From: Thermoplasmata archaeon
GTDB lineage: Archaea > Thermoplasmatota > Thermoplasmata > Lutacidiplasmatales > UBA184
DNA length: 23,978 nucleotides
NCBI GenBank assembly: GCA_030038885.1
Contig: JASHQY010000157.1
Coordinates: 1 to 23,978 of the forward strand
Direction: 5' to 3'
A program made the translations under genes and the position numbers. Shown here piece after piece: positions 13,924 through 21,209 of the stretch (the first letter of the stretch is position 1; every line of letters starts with the position of its first letter). A model generated the notes under the pieces. The model searched no databases. It was given only the letters and a program-made list of their open reading frames with translations, and was not told the origin of the DNA.

Positions 13924-15066
13924 ATGATCCCGCTCGCGGAGGTGCTCCTCCTCGTCCTCGGCGCCGCGCTCGTGTTGCTCTACCAGGGCGCAGCGGTCGT
14001 CCTCGCGTACCAGGTCGAGCAGCTCGAACCCGCGCCCTCGCCGGCGGTCCCGCGCGACTTCGGCACGGTCAGCGTCGTGATCGCCGCACGGAACGAGGAG
14101 GACGACCTGGGCCCGACGCTCGACGGGCTCCTGGCCCAGGACTACCCGAACCTCGAGATCGTCGTGGTCGACGGCGGCTCGACGGACGGGACCCGGGACG
14201 TGGTCGCGGGTCGCGGCCCGCGCGTGCGCCTCCTCTCGGAGCCCCCGCTCCCGCCGGACTGGGTCGGCAAGAGCTGGGCGTGCTGGACCGGCGTGCGGGC
14301 CACCCAGGGCCCCTGGCTCCTGTTCGTCGACGCGGACGTGCGGACCGCGCCGACCGCCGTGCGCACCGTGCTCGAGTGGGCGGAGCGCGAGCGCGCCGAC
14401 CTCGCGACGATCGGCCCGCAGGTCGAGATGGTCGGTTTCTGGGAGCGGCTCGTCCTGCCGTTCTACATCCAGCGGGTCCTCCTCGCGTTCCGGCCCCCGC
14501 ACATGGATCGCCCCGGTCGGCGGGCCGCGATGGCCAACGGCCAGTTCTGGCTGACGCGACGCACCGCCTACGAGGCCTGCGGCGGCCACGCGGCGGTCCG
14601 GTCGAACCTCATCGAGGACGTCGCGATCGCCCGACGGTACCGCGACGCGGGCCTCCGGATCCGCTTCGCGTGGGCCCCACGCCTCGGATCGACGCGGATG
14701 TACCGGGACCGCCACGAGATGTTCGAAGGGCTCCTCAAGAACGTGCACGGGGTCGAATTCTCGGCGGTGCGCCTCATGGGCCTCCTCGCGAGCCTGATCG
14801 GGTTCTACCTGCTCCCCCTCGGCCTCCTGCCGCTCGGGATCGCGCTCGGGAACCCCGGGCTGATCGGGGTCGGCGCGTTCCTCTACGTCGCGCTGTTCGG
14901 CAAGCACGTCGCGTTCGCCCGAGCGGTCGACGCCCCGGCGGGGTACGGGTTCCTCTATCCCGTGGCCGTCGCGTGGTACGTGGGGCTCGTCGCGACCTCG
15001 CTGGGGCGGGGCCTGCGGCATCGGACGGTGTCGTGGAAGGGACGGGCGTACCCGCTCGAGGGGTAG
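13924..15066 (+). CDS. Membrane glycosyltransferase, family 2
   Basis: A 380-residue membrane protein with an N-terminal transmembrane helix (about 5-30), a GT-A catalytic domain and about three C-terminal membrane segments (285-370). The catalytic domain shows SVVIAARNEEDDL (50-62), VVDGGSTDGT (81-90), the metal-binding DAD (136-138), and the ED acid pair in NLIEDVAIARRY (228-239). The WVGKSWACWTG and C-terminal SWKGRAY elements recall glycosyltransferases of carotenoid and hopanoid pathways (CrtQ/HpnB-like). It probably moves a sugar onto a lipid carrier or carotenoid at the cytoplasmic membrane face; the acceptor cannot be told. The start ATG has a TATA box 27 bases upstream. Confidence 0.87.
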   Translation: MIPLAEVLLLVLGAALVLLYQGAAVVLAYQVEQLEPAPSPAVPRDFGTVSVVIAARNEEDDLGPTLDGLLAQDYPNLEIVVVDGGSTDGTRDVVAGRGPRVRLLSEPPLPPDWVGKSWACWTGVRATQGPWLLFVDADVRTAPTAVRTVLEWAERERADLATIGPQVEMVGFWERLVLPFYIQRVLLAFRPPHMDRPGRRAAMANGQFWLTRRTAYEACGGHAAVRSNLIEDVAIARRYRDAGLRIRFAWAPRLGSTRMYRDRHEMFEGLLKNVHGVEFSAVRLMGLLASLIGFYLLPLGLLPLGIALGNPGLIGVGAFLYVALFGKHVAFARAVDAPAGYGFLYPVAVAWYVGLVATSLGRGLRHRTVSWKGRAYPLEG

Positions 15067-15074
15067 TCCACCGA

Positions 15075-15084
15075 ACCGATAAGT
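15075..15084 (+). promoter_or_regulatory. TATA-like element of aldehyde dehydrogenase gene
   Basis: ACCGATAAGT lies about 33 bases before the ATG at 15113 and 9 bases after the glycosyltransferase stop. It is a weak to moderate match, slightly further from the start than other promoters here. Confidence 0.35.
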
Positions 15085-15112
15085 GGGCGAACGGCCTCGA
15101 ACTCCTCCGTTC

Positions 15113-16591
15113 ATGGAGAGCGCCGCGTTCCCGACGTACGACCTCTACATCGGCGGGCACGAGGTCCCCGGTGCCCGGGCGGAGCGACGGGAGGTCACCG
15201 ACCCGGCGACCAACGCGCCGATCGCCCGTGCCGCGGTCGGCTCGCGGGAGGACGCGCACTCCGCGATGGAGGTCGCGGACCGGGCGTTCCGCGAATCTCC
15301 GTGGGCGACGGACGACGGGGCGCGTCGCGCCCGCGCCCTCCACCGGCTCGCGGGCCTCGTCGAGGCCCAGGCCGAGTCGATCGCGCGGCTCGAGACGCTG
15401 AACATGGGCAAGCCGCTACGGGAGTCGCGCGGCGACCTCGCGTACGTCGTGCGGACCCTCGAGTACTTCGCCGGCCTCGCCGACAAGCTCGAGGGGGAGA
15501 CGATCCCGGTCCCGGGCCCCCGGTTCGACTACACGGTGCGCGAGCCGCTCGGGGTCACGGTCCACATCGCGCCCTGGAACTACCCGCTCGTGCTCGCGGT
15601 CCGCTCCGTCGCACCGGCGCTCGCCGCGGGGAATGCGGTCGTGCTCAAGCCGGCCAGCCTGACGCCCCTGTCCGCGATCGCGTTCGCCCGGCTCGCGAAG
15701 GAGGCGGGACTCCCGGACGGGATCCTGAACGTCGTGATCGGCAGCGGAACGGAGGTCGGCGAGGCGCTGGTCGAGGATCCCCGCTGCGCGTCGGTCACGC
15801 TCACCGGCAGCGGGGAGGTCGGCCGACGGATCGCCGAGCTCGCGGCGCGCCGGCTCGTGCCCGCGACCCTCGAGCTCGGCGGGAAGGGTCCGGTGATCGT
15901 CTTCGCCGACGCGGACCTCGACCGCGTCGCGAAGGCGATCGGCTACGGGATCTTCGGGAACGCGGGTCAGATGTGCTGGGCCGCGTCCCGACTCCTCGTC
16001 CACGAGAGCCTGCGCGCGCCGCTGGTCGACCGGGTCCGGGCGATCGCGGAGCGCTTGAAGCTCGGTCCCGGGGTCGAGGACGGGGTCGAGATGGGGCCGC
16101 TGGTGTCGAAGGAGCACGAGGCGCGCGTCCTCGACTACATCGAGGACGCCCGCGCGACCGGCGGAGTGGTCGTCACCGGCGGCTCGAAGGTCACGGACGG
16201 TCCGCTGCGCGCGGGGAACTTCGTGCGTCCGACGGTCCTCGCCGACCTGCCGCCGAGCGCGCGCGCACGGCGCGAGGAGGTCTTCGGGCCGGTGCTCTCG
16301 GTCGCCTCGTTCTCCGACCCGGACGAGGCGGTCCGCCTCGCGAACGACTCGCCGTACGGCCTCCTTGCCGCGCTGTGGACCCGCGACCTCGGGACCGCCC
16401 ATGCGGTCGCCCGCCGCCTCGAGTCCGGCATGGTGGTCGTGAACGAGGCCCCGGTCACGTTCCCCCAGTCGCCGTTCGCCGGGGTCAAGGGCAGCGGGCT
16501 CGGCTTCGAGCAGGGCCACCGCGCGCTCGAGCCGTTCACCCGGCGCAAGAACGTCCTCGTGCACCTCGGGGCACCGAAGCGTACGGGGTAG
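15113..16591 (+). CDS. NAD(P)-dependent aldehyde dehydrogenase
   Basis: A 492-residue enzyme of the aldehyde dehydrogenase superfamily, which oxidises aldehydes to acids through a thioester. Visible residues are APWNYPL with the oxyanion Asn156, cofactor-binding Lys179 in VLKPAS, TGSGEVG (231-237) of the Rossmann turn, the general base Glu254 in LELGGKGP, and the nucleophile Cys288 in GQMCWA. The C-terminal FAGVKGSGLGFEQG matches betaine/succinate-semialdehyde dehydrogenase-like members; the substrate is not predictable. Length is normal. The ATG at 15113 is preferred over an upstream GTG at 15083. It stands alone between a glycosyltransferase and a membrane protein gene. Confidence 0.93.
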   Translation: MESAAFPTYDLYIGGHEVPGARAERREVTDPATNAPIARAAVGSREDAHSAMEVADRAFRESPWATDDGARRARALHRLAGLVEAQAESIARLETLNMGKPLRESRGDLAYVVRTLEYFAGLADKLEGETIPVPGPRFDYTVREPLGVTVHIAPWNYPLVLAVRSVAPALAAGNAVVLKPASLTPLSAIAFARLAKEAGLPDGILNVVIGSGTEVGEALVEDPRCASVTLTGSGEVGRRIAELAARRLVPATLELGGKGPVIVFADADLDRVAKAIGYGIFGNAGQMCWAASRLLVHESLRAPLVDRVRAIAERLKLGPGVEDGVEMGPLVSKEHEARVLDYIEDARATGGVVVTGGSKVTDGPLRAGNFVRPTVLADLPPSARARREEVFGPVLSVASFSDPDEAVRLANDSPYGLLAALWTRDLGTAHAVARRLESGMVVVNEAPVTFPQSPFAGVKGSGLGFEQGHRALEPFTRRKNVLVHLGAPKRTG

Positions 16592-16619
16592 GGGCGCGGC
16601 GCGCCGGGGACCGCCCGGG

Positions 16620-16650
16620 TTCGTACGAAAGCCGAAAAGGGACCCGGGTC
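16620..16650 (+). promoter_or_regulatory. Promoter of zinc-ribbon membrane protein with two palindromes
   Basis: Two perfect 10-base palindromes, TTCGTACGAA (16620-16629) and GACCCGGGTC (16641-16650), flank GCCGAAAAGG (16631-16640). That A-rich element is about 29 bases upstream of the GTG at 16666, which fits a weak TATA box. Confidence 0.4.
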
Positions 16651-16665
16651 GCTCGTCGCGCACCC

Positions 16666-17292
16666 GTGACCGCCCCGGCCCCGGCCCCCGGAACGTGGGG
16701 CGCGTGCAGCTTCTGCGGCGTCGCGGTGCCCGCCGGGGCCACGAAGTGCCCGATCTGCGGCGCCGACCGTCCGGTCCCCGCCGGCGGGATCTCGGGGGCG
16801 GCACGGCCGGTCCGCCGACGGATCCGCCTCACCGCGACGTTGCGGACGGGGATCGTCGCGGCCGTCGCCATCGGGCTCGCGTACACCCTGATCGCCGCGG
16901 TCCTCGCGGGCCCGCCGGTGGTCCCGGATCCCTTGACGACCGCGGGCAGCTACTCGCTCGCCCCGGGCAACTTCACGGTGATCTGGGGGAACATCACCGG
17001 CGGGGACTACATCCAGGGCAACTACTCGTCGATGAGCCCGCCCGGGATGGACATCGCGGTCGCGATCTACAACCAGAGCGAGTACTCGTGGTTCGTGAAC
17101 GGCACCGGCACGCCCGGAACGCAGTGGAACAACACGCCGGCCTGGCAGGGGGAGGTCATCTTCGCGGCACCGTACACCGACACGTACTTCTTCGTCTTCT
17201 CGAACCCGCTGCCCGTCACGAGCGGGATCACGGTCGAGATCTACGTCGCGACGACCTACGAATCCGACGTCGCCGAGGACGGCGGGATCTAG
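16666..17292 (+). CDS. Zinc-ribbon membrane protein with sequon-rich outer domain
   Basis: A 208-residue protein. An N-terminal zinc ribbon, CSFC (14-17) and CPIC (28-31), is followed by a basic linker and one transmembrane helix (about 61-82). The C-terminal domain of about 125 residues is predicted outside the cell. It is rich in Asn/Gly/Tyr and contains six N-x-S/T sequons (Asn102, 109, 119, 136, 145, 155), compatible with archaeal N-glycosylation. The order of beta strands, ending in TDTYFFVFSNPLPVTSGITV, recalls the GOLD/emp24 beta-sandwich, but this is only a resemblance. The GTG at 16666 is favoured by the TATA-like element 29 bases upstream. The function is unknown; a link between a cytoplasmic zinc ribbon and an outer sensor or adhesin is possible. 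The stop overlaps the kptA stop. Confidence 0.75.
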   Translation: MTAPAPAPGTWGACSFCGVAVPAGATKCPICGADRPVPAGGISGAARPVRRRIRLTATLRTGIVAAVAIGLAYTLIAAVLAGPPVVPDPLTTAGSYSLAPGNFTVIWGNITGGDYIQGNYSSMSPPGMDIAVAIYNQSEYSWFVNGTGTPGTQWNNTPAWQGEVIFAAPYTDTYFFVFSNPLPVTSGITVEIYVATTYESDVAEDGGI

Positions 17293-17960
17293 TCGGTGTC
17301 CGCCGCCGGGGTCCCGGCGGGCGCCGTGTACTCGGTGCGCCGCAGGTACTCCGGCGGCACGCGGTCGACGAGGAACACCGTCTTGCCGGCCCGCATGATC
17401 ACGATCCCGTCGCCGCGCGCCCGGGCCGCGTCGACCTCGAGGATCACCGGCGCCGGGGTCCGGACCGAGCCGGCACCGTGGGCGTCCGCCGCGGTCTTCG
17501 AGAGGTGGACCTTCTTGCGGTCGGACGGCTTCAGCCCGACCTCGAGCACGATCGGGAGCTCCTCCTCCGTCACGGGGTAGTAGAGGAGGTCCGGGATGTG
17601 GTCGGTCGGCAGGTCGAGGTCGACCTCGACCGTGTGGGCGTAGGTCGCGCGGATCCGGTCGTCCCGCACCTCGTAGCGTCCCTTCGGGTCGGTCTCGGTG
17701 ATCGCCACCAGGTGCTGCGTGCGCAGCCAGTGGTAGGCGGGGTGCTTCTGGCCGATCGCCCGCACGATCTGCGGGAGCGCGATCCATCCCCGCGGGTCGA
17801 TCTCGAGCTGGTAGCGGTCCGGGAAGTGCCGCAGAATGCCGGTGAGGATCCGCCCGAGGTGGTCGAGCTCCCGGTCGTTCATGAGGAACCGGCCGGGCTG
17901 CCCGCAGACCGGGCAGGTCTCGGCCCGGAAGTAGCCGTGCTGGGCGCACTCCTTCAGCAT
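17289..17960 (-). CDS. kptA: RNA 2'-phosphotransferase KptA/Tpt1 with N-terminal zinc finger
   Basis: A 223-residue protein of the Tpt1/KptA family, which transfers a 2'-phosphate from RNA to NAD+. Residues 5-19 form a short zinc finger (C5, H8, C16, C19) seen in some archaeal members. The core shows ILRHFP (42-47) with the catalytic Arg-His pair, RIRATYAHT (102-110) in place of the usual IRAxQGHS, and GLKPSDRKKVHLSKT (142-156). The usual LYHGT appears here as LYYPV, so NAD-site residues differ from the yeast and bacterial enzymes. The substrate in Archaea is not settled, since archaeal tRNA ligation does not leave a 2'-phosphate. It is 17 bases downstream of rpoL and probably co-transcribed. 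Confidence 0.85.
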   Translation of the reverse strand: MLKECAQHGYFRAETCPVCGQPGRFLMNDRELDHLGRILTGILRHFPDRYQLEIDPRGWIALPQIVRAIGQKHPAYHWLRTQHLVAITETDPKGRYEVRDDRIRATYAHTVEVDLDLPTDHIPDLLYYPVTEEELPIVLEVGLKPSDRKKVHLSKTAADAHGAGSVRTPAPVILEVDAARARGDGIVIMRAGKTVFLVDRVPPEYLRRTEYTAPAGTPAADTD

Positions 17961-17977
17961 CGCGGGGTCGCCTCTCC

Positions 17978-18265
17978 CTACGCCTTGACCTTGTCCGCCT
18001 TCTTCTCGAAGTCGGTCAACAGGTCGCCGTAGAGGTCGGCGAGGTCCTTCAGCACGCGCTTGAGCACCTGCTGCGGTTTCTCGCCCTTCGTCTTGAGGAC
18101 GAGGGTCGGCCGCTCGAGGTAGGGGTGCCCGAGGTAGTAGCGCGCCTCGACGACCTTCTCCTCCTTCTGCAGCGCCTCGACCAGGGGGATCAGCAGGGTC
18201 TCCTCGCCGCGCGGCAGCTCGACGCGGAGGAGGTCGCTCGACTTCTCGACGACGCGCAGCTCCAT
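17978..18265 (-). CDS. rpoL: DNA-directed RNA polymerase subunit L (Rpo11)
   Basis: A 95-residue protein beginning MELRVVEKSSDLLRVEL, the conserved start of archaeal RpoL. It continues with ETLLIPLVEAL and ARYYLGHPYLERPTLVLKT, the dimerisation region shared with bacterial alpha-NTD and eukaryotic Rpb11. It pairs with RpoD (Rpo3) in the RNA polymerase assembly platform. The length is typical. The ATG at 18265 is supported by the family start and a TATA-like element about 39 bases upstream, giving a leader of about a dozen bases. It heads an operon with kptA. Confidence 0.95.
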   Translation of the reverse strand: MELRVVEKSSDLLRVELPRGEETLLIPLVEALQKEEKVVEARYYLGHPYLERPTLVLKTKGEKPQQVLKRVLKDLADLYGDLLTDFEKKADKVKA

Positions 18266-18299
18266 CGAAGGCACCGGGAGTCGGGCCACCGAAGCTCGG

Positions 18300-18308
18300 T
18301 TCTTAAGC
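18300..18308 (-). promoter_or_regulatory. TATA-like element of rpoL-kptA operon
   Basis: The minus strand reads GCTTAAGAA, centred 39 bases before the rpoL ATG. It is the only A/T-rich element in the 136-base gap facing rpoL. Confidence 0.45.
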
Positions 18309-18364
18309 GTGGCGGAAGCGGCCCTCGGAGCGCGCGGAGCCGCGGCCCCGTACGTCCCGACGCG

Positions 18365-18395
18365 CCTATATCGGCCGCCGCCTCCGGGGCGGCGG
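18365..18395 (+). promoter_or_regulatory. TATA box and following inverted repeat of purD
   Basis: CCTATATCGG (18365-18374) holds a clear TATA element about 33 bases before the purD ATG at 18402. It is followed at once by an 8-5-8 inverted repeat with arms CCGCCGCC (18375-18382) and GGCGGCGG (18388-18395). The layout is like that at phoU, but the arms are low-complexity GC, so chance is more likely here. Confidence 0.45.
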
Positions 18396-18401
18396 GTCCG
18401 G

Positions 18402-19808
18402 ATGAAGTTCCTCGTCGTCGGCGGGGGCGCGCGCGAGCACGCGCTCGCCGCGGCCCTTGCCCGGGCCGAGGCGACGATCGTCGTCGCGAGCGCGAACGCG
18501 AACCCGGGGCTCGAGCGCCTCGCCCGGGCCTCGGTCCGGACCGACCCGACGGACGGCGCATCGGTCGTCGCGTTCGCCCGCGCCCAAGGGGTCGACGGCG
18601 CGGTGATCGGCCCCGAGGCCCCGCTCGCCGCCGGCGTGGCGGACGCGCTGCGCGCGGCGGAGATCCCGACGGTCGGCCCGTCCCGGGACGCGGCCCGGAT
18701 CGAGACGTCCAAGGTCTTCTGCCGCGCGCTCCTCGCGCGCCACGGGATCGCCGCCTCCCCGAAGGTCGCGACCCCGACGACGGTCGAGGAGGTCGACCGG
18801 ACGATCGCCGGGTTCGGTGGGCCGTTCGTCGTGAAACCGGACGGATTGACCGCCGGCAAGGGCGTGTGGGTAGAGGGCGCGGACTTCTCCGACCCGAAGG
18901 AGGGGGCGGTCTACGCGAAGTCCCTCCTCCTCCAGGGCGGACGCGTGCTGATCGAGGAGAAGCTCGAGGGCGAGGAGTTCAGCCAGATGGCGTTCGTGAC
19001 CGACGACGGCGTCTACCCGATGCCGGCGGTCCAGGACTTCAAGCGCGCCCGGGAGGGCAACCTCGGGGGGAACACCGGCGGCATGGGATCGTACTCCCAG
19101 CGCGACCATCTCCTCCCGTTCCTTCCGGCCGCGGACCGGGAGGCGGCGATCGACCTCGTGCACCGCACGGTCGCGGGGCTGCGCGCCGAGGGGATCCCGT
19201 ACCGGGGGATCCTCTACGGCGGGTTCATGCTGACCGCCCGGGGTCCGGTGCTCGTGGAGTACAACGCGCGGTTCGGCGACCCCGAGGGGATCAACGCGCT
19301 CACGCTGTACGAGGAGGGCAACTTCGCCGAGCTGTTGCTCGGGATCGCGACCGGTCGGGCCGATCCGAACCTCGTCCGGTTCCGCCTCCGCTCCACGGTC
19401 GTGAAGTACCTCGTTCCCCCCGGCTACGGGGACCGGCCGCAGCCCGGTGGGCTCCTCGCGATCGACGAGGGCGCGATCGAGGCGGCGGGCGTCCACGTCG
19501 TCTACGGATCGGTCGAGGCCGCGGGCCCCGGGACGGTCCGCCTCGGGTCGTCGCGCGGGGTCGCGCTGGTCGGGGAGGCGAGCGCGATCCACGAGGCCGG
19601 TACCCGGGTCGAGGCGGCGCTCCGGTTCGTCCGCGGCGAGTACTACGTGCGCCACGACATCGGCACGAAGGACGACCTCGCCCGCCGGGTCGAGCACCTC
19701 CGCCAGCTCCGCGCCCCGGGGGCGAAGCCGTCGCCGCTGCCGCTGAGCGTCGCCCCCGCCGCCGCGCCCCCGTCGAGCGCCGGCACCTCCGAGCAGCTCC
19801 TCGACTGA
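18402..19808 (+). CDS. purD: Phosphoribosylamine--glycine ligase (GAR synthetase)
   Basis: A 468-residue ATP-grasp enzyme for the second step of purine synthesis (phosphoribosylamine + glycine + ATP). It shows the N-terminal MKFLVVGGGAREHALA and GPEAPLAAGVADAL (70-83). In the ATP-grasp part it has FVVKPDGLTAGKGV (142-155), the substrate loop GGNTGGMGSYS (222-232) and the metal-binding LVEYNARFGDPE (284-295). The last 35 or so residues are an Ala/Pro/Ser-rich tail beyond the normal family end. The ATG at 18402 matches the conserved start; upstream in-frame codons at 18309 overlap the promoter and are rejected. No other pur gene is adjacent. Confidence 0.95.
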   Translation: MKFLVVGGGAREHALAAALARAEATIVVASANANPGLERLARASVRTDPTDGASVVAFARAQGVDGAVIGPEAPLAAGVADALRAAEIPTVGPSRDAARIETSKVFCRALLARHGIAASPKVATPTTVEEVDRTIAGFGGPFVVKPDGLTAGKGVWVEGADFSDPKEGAVYAKSLLLQGGRVLIEEKLEGEEFSQMAFVTDDGVYPMPAVQDFKRAREGNLGGNTGGMGSYSQRDHLLPFLPAADREAAIDLVHRTVAGLRAEGIPYRGILYGGFMLTARGPVLVEYNARFGDPEGINALTLYEEGNFAELLLGIATGRADPNLVRFRLRSTVVKYLVPPGYGDRPQPGGLLAIDEGAIEAAGVHVVYGSVEAAGPGTVRLGSSRGVALVGEASAIHEAGTRVEAALRFVRGEYYVRHDIGTKDDLARRVEHLRQLRAPGAKPSPLPLSVAPAAAPPSSAGTSEQLLD

Positions 19809-19842
19809 CGCGGCGGCGCGAGCGGATCGGGAGGGGGCGCCC

Positions 19843-20835
19843 GTGGACCTGTTCACGCACGTGATCTTCGCGTACCTGCTCTCGTTCGTCGTCTGGGGAC
19901 CGGCGGCGCCCCAGTACATCGCGGCGGGCGCGCTCGCGGGCGGCCTTCCGGACGCCGACATCCTCCTGTTCCCGCTGACCCGGCGGTTCCCCGCGCTCCA
20001 CCACCGGGGGATCGTCCACACGGTCCTCGGCGTGACGGTCCTCGCCGCGGTCGGCGCGTTCCTCGTGCCGTACCTCCCGTACTTCACCCCCGCGTCGACG
20101 CTCCTCTACTTCGTCGCGATGGAGATCGGCGGGCTCTCGCACCTCGCCCTCGACGGGTTCACGAACTACGCGGTCGCGCCGCTCGAGCCGTTCTCCCGCC
20201 GCGTGCTCCGCCTCGACGCCGACCTCGCGGTCAACCTGGTGACGATCGGCCTGACCGCGGCGACGCTGGTCGTCCTGATCGCGGAGCACGGGACCGCCGC
20301 GTTCAACGTGTGGGTCGAGACCGTGTGGATCCTGATCGTGATCTACGGCGGCTACCTCGTCGTGCGCGGCGTCGCGCGCTGGCGGGCCGGGCGCGTGCGC
20401 CGTCGGGAGGGGTACTCCGCGGTGCTGCCGCGCGCGGCGCCGTGGAGCTGGCTCCTGGTCGACGCGGACGACGCCCCGGACCGCTACCGGATCCGCGTCC
20501 GCGACCTCGAGCTGGGCCACGGCCTCGAGGGGCCGGAACGGCGCCTCGCGGTCGCGAAGCTACCGCCGGCGCCGGGGCCGGTCGACTCGCCCCAGGCCGC
20601 CCTCGACCGGACGTACGTCGCCGCGATGGCGACGAACCGATGGCTCGCCCGCAACTACCACTTCGGCGAGGCGGTCGCCCGCGGGGATGTCTACGAGGTC
20701 CGGTGGTACCTCGTCGGCGCCCGCGGCCTCCGGCGGCAGTTCGGGGTCCGCGGCGAGATCGATCGCCGCACCGGGGCGATGACGCTCCGCTCGGGATTCG
20801 TCCGGCCCCCCGCGCCGCCGACCGCGACCGGGTGA
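19843..20835 (+). CDS. Membrane-bound metal-dependent hydrolase-like protein (DUF457/YdjM family)
   Basis: A 330-residue protein. The N-terminal half has about five membrane segments and carries the His/Asp pattern of the YdjM/DUF457 family: FTHV with H6, GGLPDADILL (33-42), HHRGIVHT (53-60) and SHLALDGFTNY (99-109). The family is predicted to be metal-dependent membrane hydrolases, with no firmly established substrate. The C-terminal part, from about residue 185, is soluble and cytoplasmic-looking and I do not recognise it. The GTG start has a purine-rich GGGAGG upstream and lies 34 bases after purD, so it may be co-transcribed with it. Confidence 0.75.
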   Translation: MDLFTHVIFAYLLSFVVWGPAAPQYIAAGALAGGLPDADILLFPLTRRFPALHHRGIVHTVLGVTVLAAVGAFLVPYLPYFTPASTLLYFVAMEIGGLSHLALDGFTNYAVAPLEPFSRRVLRLDADLAVNLVTIGLTAATLVVLIAEHGTAAFNVWVETVWILIVIYGGYLVVRGVARWRAGRVRRREGYSAVLPRAAPWSWLLVDADDAPDRYRIRVRDLELGHGLEGPERRLAVAKLPPAPGPVDSPQAALDRTYVAAMATNRWLARNYHFGEAVARGDVYEVRWYLVGARGLRRQFGVRGEIDRRTGAMTLRSGFVRPPAPPTATG

Positions 20836-20866
20836 GCGGCGAGCGCGCGCGCTCGGCCCGCCCAGC

Positions 20867-20875
20867 GTTAAATAC
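20867..20875 (+). promoter_or_regulatory. TATA box of tfs-asnS operon
   Basis: GTTAAATAC is a strong TATA match centred 30 bases before the tfs ATG at 20901, in the short gap after the DUF457 gene. It predicts a leaderless or very short-leader mRNA. Confidence 0.6.
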
Positions 20876-20900
20876 CGACGTCCCGGTGTTGAGGGCTCCG

Positions 20901-21209
20901 ATGTTCTGCCCTCAGTGCAAGCGACTCATGAGCCCCGATCGCGCCGGCGGGGTCTGGAAGTGCCCGGCGTGCGGGACGAAGGTCCCGCTCGGCCGCGGGG
21001 TCGAGGTCGGCCGCTCGACCCCCGCGGGGCGCGAGATGGCCGTGGTCGACACGAAGACCGTCACGCTCCCGACCGCGGACGAGCTCTGCGCGAAGTGCGG
21101 GAACACGAAGGCGTACTGGGTGCTGCGGCAGACCCGGGGGGCGGACGAGCCCGAGACGCGGATCTTCGAGTGCACGAAGTGCGGCTACAAGTGGCGCGAG
21201 TACCAATGA
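20901..21209 (+). CDS. tfs: Transcript cleavage factor TFS (TFIIS-like)
   Basis: A 102-residue protein with two zinc ribbons. The N-terminal ribbon uses CPQC (3-6) and CPAC (21-24). The C-terminal TFIIS-type ribbon uses CAKC (63-66) and CTKC (91-94), with the RGADEPET hairpin (79-86). Its Asp82-Glu83 pair reaches into the polymerase active site and stimulates cleavage of backtracked RNA, so this looks like an active TFS rather than an inhibitory paralogue. The length is typical for archaeal TFS. Its stop overlaps the asnS start as ATGA, so transcription and translation functions share one operon. Confidence 0.95.
   Translation: MFCPQCKRLMSPDRAGGVWKCPACGTKVPLGRGVEVGRSTPAGREMAVVDTKTVTLPTADELCAKCGNTKAYWVLRQTRGADEPETRIFECTKCGYKWREYQ

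Noticed and set aside
15301..16665. Long plus-strand frame running through the aldehyde dehydrogenase into the zinc-ribbon gene
   Set aside because: The upstream part is out of frame with the dehydrogenase and has no recognisable protein. Only the part from GTG 16666 is a credible gene.
18309..18401. Upstream extension of PurD by 31 residues
   Set aside because: The added residues would be encoded by the promoter and inverted repeat, and the conserved family start MKFLVVGGGAREHA begins exactly at ATG 18402.
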